Assembly: GCF_013114835.1 (NCBI RefSeq)
Contig: NZ_JAAVLW010000009.1
Span: 62,001 to 126,000, forward strand
Reading direction: 5' to 3'
Length of the DNA stretch: 64,000 nt
DNA from: Bradyrhizobium archetypum
GTDB taxonomy: Bacteria; Pseudomonadota; Alphaproteobacteria; Rhizobiales; Xanthobacteraceae
Under the pieces are notes generated by a model. The model saw only the letters and a list, made by a program, of their open reading frames with translations, did not search any database and had not been told where the DNA came from. Below, piece by piece: positions 1-6,682 of the stretch (the first letter of the stretch is position 1; each line of letters begins with the position of its first letter). The position numbers and the translations under genes were made by a program.

Positions 1-961
1 GCCGCCAGGCGCGCCGTGACAATTTTGCGACGGCGTCGCGCAACGCAGAGGGATCGCCGCGCTCGAGGCCGTCAGAGAGAATGACCACCGCAGCACCCCG
101 CGCATAACCACCGAAGCGAGGCACCGCCAGAAACGCCTGCAGCGCATCGCCGATCCTTGTGCCACCATCCCAGTCGCTAACGAGATGGGCAGCCGCCGAC
201 AGGGCCTGCTCGCGGCGCTTAAGACGGAGTGCGCGGGTAACGCGGGTGAGGCGGGTGCCGAAGGTGAATACCTCGACATTAGGAGCCGCATGCACCACGG
301 CGTGCGCGAGCTTCATGTTGTCGTCGGTCCGTTCCTTCATCGAACCGGAGACATCGATCAGCAACAACACCTTGCGCGGGCGGCTGCGCCGCTTCAGCCG
401 TCCGAGCCGCAGCACCTCGCCGTCGTTGCGTACGCTTTCGCGCAAGGTGCGGCGTAGATCGGCCCACGGCCCGCGGCGGGCGCGCATGCGCCGGTGGCCG
501 CGGCGTCGCGGCAGGCGCGCGGGTGCTTCGCGTGAGAGCCGTCGCAAGGCGTCGCCAGTGGCGCCCGGCGCGAAGCGCCGTTCGACCAGCGCTTCCGCGC
601 GCGCCGCGGCAAGCCCGGATTGGTTGGCCTCATCAGCCAGCAATGTTTCGTCTTCGCCGCGGCCTTGCTCCTGCAGGCGAACCACTTCCTCGTCTTCCGC
701 GCCGGCATGATCGACCGTTTCGCTGCCGAGGAAATGGAGGTCGAACAGCCGATCATAGGTCGCGCGCCGCTCGGGCGGCGGGGCGAGCGTCGCCAGCCCG
801 GCCTGCCGGATCGCTTCCATGCTGCGCGGTCCCAATAGTTCGATAGCGGCCAGGAAAGCTGTTGTCTGTTCCGGCGCCACGGCAAAGCCATTGGCGCGCA
901 ACAGAGCGACAAAGGACACGAAGACACTGATAGCACGCGGTAGCTGAAGCTCGTTGTTCAC
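1..961 (-). CDS. CoxE-like VWA domain protein, 3' end cut by window edge
   Basis: This gene starts at a GTG that overlaps the MoxR stop codon (GTGA) and runs out of the window after about 320 codons. CoxE family proteins are usually about 390-400 residues, so the end is missing. Residues 1-190 are a charged, helical region rich in Arg and Glu. A VWA fold follows, with the MIDAS metal site LIDVSGSMKE (D203, S205, S207). In carbon monoxide dehydrogenase operons CoxE works with the MoxR-type ATPase CoxD to mature the molybdenum active site. The same pairing directly after a molybdenum hydroxylase suggests that role here, which is inference. The start is supported by the overlap alone. Confidence 0.85.
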   Translation of the reverse strand, partial: MNNELQLPRAISVFVSFVALLRANGFAVAPEQTTAFLAAIELLGPRSMEAIRQAGLATLAPPPERRATYDRLFDLHFLGSETVDHAGAEDEEVVRLQEQGRGEDETLLADEANQSGLAAARAEALVERRFAPGATGDALRRLSREAPARLPRRRGHRRMRARRGPWADLRRTLRESVRNDGEVLRLGRLKRRSRPRKVLLLIDVSGSMKERTDDNMKLAHAVVHAAPNVEVFTFGTRLTRVTRALRLKRREQALSAAAHLVSDWDGGTRIGDALQAFLAVPRFGGYARGAAVVILSDGLERGDPSALRDAVAKLSRRAWR

Positions 962-1839
962 GCGGCGGCCTCCGCAATCAGCGCGTCGAGCCGGCCAGAA
1001 ATGAAGGTGAGATCCTCCTCGTCCTTGAGCGCGACCCCAATCGAGCGCTTGAAGGCATCCGGCCAGCGCGCGCCGCGCGCGTGTAATAGTGTTGCCGCTT
1101 CGGCCCAATCCACAGCTTCGGCAATGCCCGGAGCCTTGCTGAGCGGCTCGCGCCGGAGTTTGCCGACGGCGGCGACGACGGCACGTGCCGTCGATTCGGC
1201 GACGCTCGACGCCCGCAACATCACGATGCGCGCCTCGCGCTCTGCGGTGGGGTACTCGATCCAGTGATAGACGCAGCGGCGGCGCAGCGCTTCGTGTAGA
1301 TCGCGGGTGCGGTTGGAGGTCAGCACGACGGCGGGGCGCTCGGCCGCGCGCACGGTGCCGCGTTCAGGGATCGATATCTGAAAGTCGGAAAGGAATTCGA
1401 GCAGGAATGCCTCGAATTCCTGGTCGGCGCGGTCGATTTCATCGATCAGCAGCACGGTGGAGTCTGGTGCACGCAGCGCGGCGAGCATTGGCCGTTCGAT
1501 CAGAAACGTCTCGCCATAGATATCGATGCTTTCCTCGCCGGCCTGGCGGATTGCGAGCATCTGGCGCGGATAGTTCCACTCGTAGAGCGCCGCTGATGCG
1601 TCGATGCCTTCATAACATTGCAGGCGGATCAGGCGGCGGCCGAGCACAGCGGCGATCGCCTTGGCCGCTTCGGTCTTGCCGACGCCCGGCGCGCCCTCAA
1701 GCAGCAGCGGCTTGCCGAGCGCAAGCGCGAGATAGGAGGCCGTCGCGAGGCCCTCGTCGGCGAGGTAATAGGCGGTCCGCAACGCCCTTTCGAGCGCCTC
1801 CGGGCTATCGATGCCGACGATGTTTGAGCGGACCGTCAT
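958..1839 (-). CDS. MoxR family AAA+ ATPase (CoxD-like)
   Basis: A 293-residue AAA+ ATPase of the MoxR branch. It shows Walker A GAPGVGKTEAAK near residue 50, Walker B LLIDEIDRAD and a sensor region VVLTSNRTRDL. MoxR ATPases remodel or activate partner proteins, usually with a VWA protein from the next gene, and that partner is present here with a 4-base overlap. Its position right after the hydroxylase subunits matches CoxD, which is needed for sulfuration or assembly of the Mo-Cu site in CO dehydrogenase. The hydroxylase here is not a CO dehydrogenase, so the exact client chemistry is unknown. Confidence 0.88.
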   Translation of the reverse strand: MTVRSNIVGIDSPEALERALRTAYYLADEGLATASYLALALGKPLLLEGAPGVGKTEAAKAIAAVLGRRLIRLQCYEGIDASAALYEWNYPRQMLAIRQAGEESIDIYGETFLIERPMLAALRAPDSTVLLIDEIDRADQEFEAFLLEFLSDFQISIPERGTVRAAERPAVVLTSNRTRDLHEALRRRCVYHWIEYPTAEREARIVMLRASSVAESTARAVVAAVGKLRREPLSKAPGIAEAVDWAEAATLLHARGARWPDAFKRSIGVALKDEEDLTFISGRLDALIAEAAA

Positions 1840-1848
1840 GGAAAAACC

Positions 1849-2871
1849 TCAGCGCCGCGCCTGCGGCCGTGCGCCGCCCTGGGCCTTAATCGCGCGCAGC
1901 ACTTTTTCCGGCGTGATCGGCAGTTCATCCATCCGCACGCCGACGGCATTGAAGATGGCGTTGGCAACCGCGGGCAGCACGGGATTGGCGCACATCTCGC
2001 CGGGGCCCTTGGCGCCGAACGGTCCGTCGGCGGCGGGACGTTCCAGCACCGCGATGTCATGCGGGCAGATGTCGCCGGGGCCGGGCATCAGATATTCGAC
2101 GAAGTCGCGCGGGCCATGCGAGGGATCGGGATAGTAGGGCTCCGGGGTTTCAAACAGCGCATGGCTGATTCCCATCCATGCGCCGCCGACGAGTTGCTGC
2201 TCCACCAGCCGCGGATTGAGCGCGCGGCCGAGCTCGTAGGCACTGTCCATGCGCACCATGGCGACTTCGCCGGTCTCATCGTCGACCTCGACCTCGGCAA
2301 CTAGGCAGGCGTGCGCGTAACAGGTGGCGGGCGACATCTCGCCAGTTTCGGGATTCACCTCCGAAAGCGGCACCAGAAAAATGCCGCGCCCCGAGATGGT
2401 CTTGCCTTGCCTGAACTGCGCCGCGATCGCGACGTCCTTGGTGGAGATCGAGCGGTGCGGCGCGCCCTTGACGTGGATATTGCCGCGCCCGTCGGTATCG
2501 AGATCGGCGGCGTTGACCTCCAGCTCCTCGGCGGCGGCCTCCATCATAACGCCGCGCGCCTCTTTGGCCGCCGCCATCACGGCATTGCCGACGCGATGCG
2601 TGCCGCGCGAGGCGAACGAGCCCATGCAGTGCGGCCCGGTATCGGAGTCGGCGGTATCGACATAGACGTCCTCGACGGGAACGCCGAGCGTTTCCGCGCA
2701 GATCTGCCGCGTCACCGATTTCATGCCCTGGCCGAGATCGATCGACGACAGCGACACCGTGAATTTGCCGCTCGGGTTGGAGTGAACCAGCGCCTGGCTG
2801 GGGTCGCCGCCGAGGTTCATGCCGATGGGATAGTTGATCGAGGCGATGCCGCGTCCGCGATGCTTGGCCAT
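1849..2871 (-). CDS. Molybdenum hydroxylase large subunit, C-terminal half as a separate gene
   Basis: 340 residues matching only the second molybdopterin-binding half of xanthine dehydrogenase/CoxL-type large subunits. It has the GQG motif (residues 47-49) that contacts the molybdenum ligands and KGPGE near the C-terminus, whose Glu (about 292) is the family's catalytic base. The start is an ATG two bases after the stop of the upstream half, preceded by a clean AGGAGG eight bases away. This is therefore a designed gene start and not a frameshift break. The two halves should assemble into one active site. Substrate is unknown. Confidence 0.88.
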   Translation of the reverse strand: MAKHRGRGIASINYPIGMNLGGDPSQALVHSNPSGKFTVSLSSIDLGQGMKSVTRQICAETLGVPVEDVYVDTADSDTGPHCMGSFASRGTHRVGNAVMAAAKEARGVMMEAAAEELEVNAADLDTDGRGNIHVKGAPHRSISTKDVAIAAQFRQGKTISGRGIFLVPLSEVNPETGEMSPATCYAHACLVAEVEVDDETGEVAMVRMDSAYELGRALNPRLVEQQLVGGAWMGISHALFETPEPYYPDPSHGPRDFVEYLMPGPGDICPHDIAVLERPAADGPFGAKGPGEMCANPVLPAVANAIFNAVGVRMDELPITPEKVLRAIKAQGGARPQARR

Positions 2872-2873
2872 GA

Positions 2874-4460
2874 TCAGCGCCTCCTGGTGCCGAAGACGGA
2901 AGAGAAACGGGTGGCGCCATGCGACGGCGACGGAGCCGGCGGCCGTGGGGGAGGCGGCGTCGCCGCGGGCGGCGGTGGCGGCTGGATCGTGGCAGGCGGC
3001 GCGCGGTCGTAGGTGGTGCGCTGCTGCGACACCGCGGCGCGTTGCGGCGCGGGCTCGAGCGGCGTCGGCGATATCGCCGCCCGGCTGCCGCCGCCATCCT
3101 TGCGCGACGACATGCGCTTCATCTCCTCGCGAAGCGGCCACTTGGCTTTTTCGGCAGCGACCTGGACGCATTCGATCAACGCGGTGTTCTTGGCCTCGCG
3201 CCGGTGCGCCTTCATGTCGCCATCGCGATAGGCGTTGAGGATACGGAACTCCATCGGATCGATGCCGACGAGATGGGCGAGCTTGTCCATCTGGCATTCG
3301 AGCGCAAAGTCCATCGCCGTGACGCCGAAGCCGCGCATCGCGGTTGCCGGCGTCCGGTTGGTGAACACGCAGTAGACGTCGCCGTGAACGTTCGGGATCG
3401 TGTAAGGACCTGGCAGATGCGCCACGCATTTGACCACGGCGTAGCTAGAGAGCCGCGTGTAGGCGCCGCTGTCGAAATAGGCGCGGATCTTGCGCGCGAT
3501 GATGCGTCCGTCGCGCATCACGCCGTCCTTGATGTAGATGCGCTCGGCGCCGCGCGGCGAGCCGAACTGCATCTCCTCCTCACGGCCGAGCTGATAGCGC
3601 ACCGGACGCCCCGTGAGCATGGCGCCGAGAATGGCGAGCGGTTCGGTGAGCGTGTCCACCTTGCCGCCGAAACCGCCGCCGACGGTGCCGCCGATGAAAT
3701 GGAAGGTATTGGAAGGGACGTCGAGGATTTTCGCGCAGGTGTCGAGCGAGAAGAACAGCGCCTGCGTCGAGGTGTAGACGACATAGCGGCCGTTGGTATC
3801 GGGCGCTGCGATCGAGCCGTTGGTTTCGGTCGGCGCATGCTCGATCGGCGACATCTGGTAGCGCTGTTCGAGAATGTGATCGGCTTCGGCAAATCCGCGC
3901 TCGACATCGCCGAAGCGCAGCTTCTGGTGGTCGTAGACGTCGTGATAGACGAAGGTGTTCTTGGGGTAGACCTCGTTGACGACGGGCGCGCCCGGCTTCA
4001 AGGCTTCCTCGACGTCGAACACGGCGGGCAAAAGCTCGTAGTCGACACGCACTTTTGCCATCGCTTCAAAGGCCTCGCGCGGGCTGTCGGCGACAATGGC
4101 GACGATGGGTTCGCCCTTGTAGCGCACCTTATCGACGGCCAGCGATGGCTCGTCATCCTTGCCGAAATTGATCAGGCTGAGCAGGGTGTTGAGATTGCGC
4201 GGCACGTCGGCGCCGCGGATGATGCGCCGCACGCCGGGCGAACGTTCCGCTTCCATCATGTCGACGCGGCGCAGACGAGCATGGGCGTGCGGGCTGCGCA
4301 GCACCTTGAGATGCAGCATGCCCTGCAGCTTGTGATCGTCGAAATAAGTCGAGGTGCCCGTGACATGGCCGAGCATGTCCTGGCGCTGCGTGCCTTTGCC
4401 GATTTCTTTCAGGTTATCGTCGCGCTCGTCGGCGAAGATGTCCTTGCGCAATTCCAGCAT
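2874..4460 (-). CDS. Molybdenum hydroxylase large subunit, N-terminal half with proline-rich tail
   Basis: 528 residues covering the a/b hammerhead domain and the first molybdopterin-binding domain of xanthine dehydrogenase-type enzymes. Motifs include IGGTVGGGFGGK at 256-267 and the AMRGFG segment. The CO dehydrogenase signature AYXCSFR is absent, so this is not a form I CODH. The protein ends in a tail of about 75 residues (453-528) rich in Pro, Ala and Arg that has no counterpart in one-piece large subunits. The second half of the fold is the next gene, two bases on. It sits 12 bases after the 2Fe-2S gene in a continuous operon. Confidence 0.88.
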   Translation of the reverse strand: MLELRKDIFADERDDNLKEIGKGTQRQDMLGHVTGTSTYFDDHKLQGMLHLKVLRSPHAHARLRRVDMMEAERSPGVRRIIRGADVPRNLNTLLSLINFGKDDEPSLAVDKVRYKGEPIVAIVADSPREAFEAMAKVRVDYELLPAVFDVEEALKPGAPVVNEVYPKNTFVYHDVYDHQKLRFGDVERGFAEADHILEQRYQMSPIEHAPTETNGSIAAPDTNGRYVVYTSTQALFFSLDTCAKILDVPSNTFHFIGGTVGGGFGGKVDTLTEPLAILGAMLTGRPVRYQLGREEEMQFGSPRGAERIYIKDGVMRDGRIIARKIRAYFDSGAYTRLSSYAVVKCVAHLPGPYTIPNVHGDVYCVFTNRTPATAMRGFGVTAMDFALECQMDKLAHLVGIDPMEFRILNAYRDGDMKAHRREAKNTALIECVQVAAEKAKWPLREEMKRMSSRKDGGGSRAAISPTPLEPAPQRAAVSQQRTTYDRAPPATIQPPPPPAATPPPPRPPAPSPSHGATRFSSVFGTRRR

Positions 4461-4472
4461 AGCGGTGTCCTC

Positions 4473-4952
4473 TCAGGCGCGGGCGCGTCCGCTCGTGGCG
4501 ACGGCAAGCACGGCGTTGATGATCGGCTCGTAGCCAGTGCAGCGGCAGATATTGCCCGAGATCGCCTCGATGACCTCGGCGCGGGTCGGCGAGGGATTGC
4601 GGTCGAGCAGCGCCTTCGCGGCCATCAGCATTCCCGGCGTGCAATAGCCGCACTGGGCGGCAAAATGCTCCATGAAGGCGCGCTGCAGCGGATGCAGGTT
4701 GGGGCCGTCCCTCAGCCCATCGAGCGTCTCGACGGCGCGGCCGTTCACCGTTTCCGCCAGCGTCAGGCAGGAGAGATGCAGTTCGCCGTCGATCAGCACG
4801 CTGCAGGCGCCGCAGCCGCCCTGGCCGCAACCGAATTTTGGCGTCATGTCGCCGATCAGTTCCCGCAGCGCGACCAGGAGATTGACGCCGCCATCGACGA
4901 ACAAGGCGACGTCGCGGCCATTGTGACGAAACTGGAGCGGGGTCTTGGTCAT
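4473..4952 (-). CDS. 2Fe-2S subunit of molybdenum hydroxylase
   Basis: 159 residues with both iron-sulfur centres of the CoxS/XdhC-type small subunit. The plant ferredoxin-like centre is CGQGGCGAC plus a later Cys (C42, C47, C50, C62). The C-terminal helical centre uses CGYCTPGM and ICRCTGY. It passes electrons from the molybdenum site to the FAD subunit, whose gene ends four bases upstream. Length is typical for the family. Confidence 0.93.
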   Translation of the reverse strand: MTKTPLQFRHNGRDVALFVDGGVNLLVALRELIGDMTPKFGCGQGGCGACSVLIDGELHLSCLTLAETVNGRAVETLDGLRDGPNLHPLQRAFMEHFAAQCGYCTPGMLMAAKALLDRNPSPTRAEVIEAISGNICRCTGYEPIINAVLAVATSGRARA

Positions 4953-4955
4953 ATC

Positions 4956-5774
4956 TTACTCCAGGCCGGACAAGAGACGGCGCAGATGAACGCCGACGAT
5001 CTCACGGCGATACCAAGCGCTGCCGAGGGCATTATCGGTGGGGGACGCGCCTTCCGCTGCGACCGAGGCTGCAGCGTTGATCGTCGCATCGTCTAGCGCG
5101 CGTCCCTCCAACGCGCGTTCGGCGGCTCGCGCGCGAATTTGTGTTGCGGCCATCGAGCCGAGCGCGATGCGGGCGCCCGAGATGCGGCCGCCGCTCGAGG
5201 GCAGATGCGCGGCCAGCGTGATCACCGAGCCGCCCTTCGGCTTGATACGCGCGATCTTGCGAAAGCGGAAGGCATCGGCGCTCGCGGGGCGCTGGCACGA
5301 GACGGCCAGCACCAGCGCGCCGCTCTGCCGTTCGCGGGATTGCAGGAACTCCTCGATCGTCATGTCGCGCGCGCCAAGGCCGCCCTGGACAGAGATAGTC
5401 GCGTCGAGCGCCAGCAGCGCGACGGTGAAATCGCCGTAGGGAGCGGGCGCAAACAAATTGCCGCCCACCGTGCCCATGTTGCGCACCGCCGGCCCGCCGA
5501 TCGAACGTGCCGGTGCGTGCAGAAACGCAAGATCGCGTTCGGCCAGGATCCTGGCGAAAGTGACGCCCGCCCCGATCGTGATGCGTGAACTCGACATATC
5601 GATACGAGTGAGCGCCCGGTCGGTTGCGCGCACCACGGTTGAGATCGAGACGTCGCCCTCGTTGAGGGCGCGCATGACAAGCGTGCCGCCGCCGAGATAG
5701 CGCGCGCTGCGGTCGGACGATAGCGCCGATGCCGCCTCGCCAAAACTCGCGAATGTCTTCACCGTGACGGGCAT
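4956..5774 (-). CDS. FAD-binding subunit of molybdenum hydroxylase (CoxM-like)
   Basis: 272 residues of the CO dehydrogenase medium-subunit/xanthine dehydrogenase FAD family. The FAD pyrophosphate loops are visible as YLGGGT (residues 26-31) and GGPAVRNMGTVGGNLF (about 93-108). A C-terminal CODH_C-type domain follows. It completes the three-component hydroxylase (FAD, 2Fe-2S, Mo), with the Mo part in two genes downstream. An SRPBCC gene lies 16 bases upstream in the same operon. Confidence 0.92.
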   Translation of the reverse strand: MPVTVKTFASFGEAASALSSDRSARYLGGGTLVMRALNEGDVSISTVVRATDRALTRIDMSSSRITIGAGVTFARILAERDLAFLHAPARSIGGPAVRNMGTVGGNLFAPAPYGDFTVALLALDATISVQGGLGARDMTIEEFLQSRERQSGALVLAVSCQRPASADAFRFRKIARIKPKGGSVITLAAHLPSSGGRISGARIALGSMAATQIRARAAERALEGRALDDATINAAASVAAEGASPTDNALGSAWYRREIVGVHLRRLLSGLE

Positions 5775-5790
5775 GGCTTCGTCTCCGCTT

Positions 5791-6234
5791 TTATGCGGCC
5801 TCCTTCAGGTGCCGGCGAATGGCATCGAAGCCGGCTTGATAGATCTGTTCGGCGACCATCTGCGTCAGCCTCTCGGCATCCGCCGGCCGCGTGGTGAACC
5901 TGGATTCCCAGTGCCAGAATGTGCGGTCGCCATCGGTCACCGGGAGCAGCCGGACATGGGCAACATAGTTGAACAGCGGGATCGGCGTATCGAGCAGGCA
6001 GTAGCTGAAGGTCTGTTCGAGGTCGGACAGCGCCAGCAATTGTTCGCGCAGCTCCGAGCCGTCCTGCAGCTTGAAGCGTCTGATACACCCGATCTTGTCG
6101 GAGGCTTGCGCCCGCTCGATCGTGCTGGTGGCGACCGCCGGATGCCAGCGATCGTGGCCGTTGAAATCGCGCAGCACATTCCAGACGGCACCGGTCGGCG
6201 CGTCGAGGATCGTGCTTTTGACGATATGGCCCAC
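5791..6234 (-). CDS. SRPBCC family protein (first downstream copy)
   Basis: 147 residues of the START/Bet v1-like SRPBCC fold (polyketide cyclase/CoxG group). Typical features are the opening strand IVKSTILDAP, the W-N-V-L-R-D helix, the W-H-P loop after the first helix, and a C-terminal amphipathic helix ending QAGFDAIRRHL. The fold encloses a hydrophobic pocket for a small ligand. CoxG of this family anchors CO dehydrogenase to the membrane, so an enzyme-docking or ligand-carrying role is possible. It is a clear paralogue of the gene one base upstream. Confidence 0.85.
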   Translation of the reverse strand: MGHIVKSTILDAPTGAVWNVLRDFNGHDRWHPAVATSTIERAQASDKIGCIRRFKLQDGSELREQLLALSDLEQTFSYCLLDTPIPLFNYVAHVRLLPVTDGDRTFWHWESRFTTRPADAERLTQMVAEQIYQAGFDAIRRHLKEAA

Positions 6235-6235
6235 G

Positions 6236-6673
6236 CTAGCCTCCGAAGGCGCGCTTCAGCGCATCGAAACCGCCCTGAAACACGCCGCTTCCGATATTGT
6301 TGACAAGCTCGTTTTCGCGCTCCGGCGCGCAGTCGAACTCGGCGGTCCATTCCAGAAAAGTCTGGTCGCCATCGGTGACCGGCGTCAGCCGCAGCGTCGC
6401 GACGTAGTTCTCCACCCCCATCGGCGATTCCAGGATCGAGTAGGTGCAGAACATGTCGTAATCGGAGAGCCCGAGCAGCTTTTCGCGGATGCGGTCGCCG
6501 TTGCGCAGGCGAAAATCGCGCACGCAGCCGATCTTGTCCGCGGGCTCGCCGCCCTCGATCCGGCTCTCAGCAATCGCGGGATGCCAGTTCGGCAGGCCGT
6601 TGAAGTCGCGCAGGCGCGCCCAGACGCGGTCGTTGCGGGCGTTGACGACGGTGGAGACGTAGACGCGGGCCAT
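6236..6673 (-). CDS. SRPBCC family protein (second, upstream copy)
   Basis: 145 residues with the same SRPBCC plan as its neighbour: a W-A-R-L-R-D helix, N-G-L-P-N-W-H-P loop, D-K-I-G-C-V-R strand and a final helix FQGGFDALKRAF. The two genes are separated by one base and look like an ancient tandem duplication that has diverged. Both may bind the hydroxylase substrate or product, or form a heterodimer. It follows the SPFH gene by nine bases. Function is not established. Confidence 0.85.
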   Translation of the reverse strand: MARVYVSTVVNARNDRVWARLRDFNGLPNWHPAIAESRIEGGEPADKIGCVRDFRLRNGDRIREKLLGLSDYDMFCTYSILESPMGVENYVATLRLTPVTDGDQTFLEWTAEFDCAPERENELVNNIGSGVFQGGFDALKRAFGG

Positions 6674-6682
6674 GGCGTGATC

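Noticed and set aside
2860..2880. The large-subunit split considered as a sequencing frameshift
   Set aside because: The second half has its own AGGAGG and ATG. The first half continues in frame for about 75 extra residues before its stop, so no single-base change restores a simple one-piece protein at the junction.
2919..5096. A 725-residue open frame on the plus strand opposite the Mo hydroxylase genes
   Set aside because: It is the antisense shadow of well-supported subunits with iron-sulfur and cofactor motifs. It has Arg/Gly/Asp-biased composition and no recognisable domain.
1849..5774. Call as carbon monoxide dehydrogenase coxMSL
   Set aside because: The form I signature AYXCSFR is absent and the large subunit is split. 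Only the accessory genes resemble cox.
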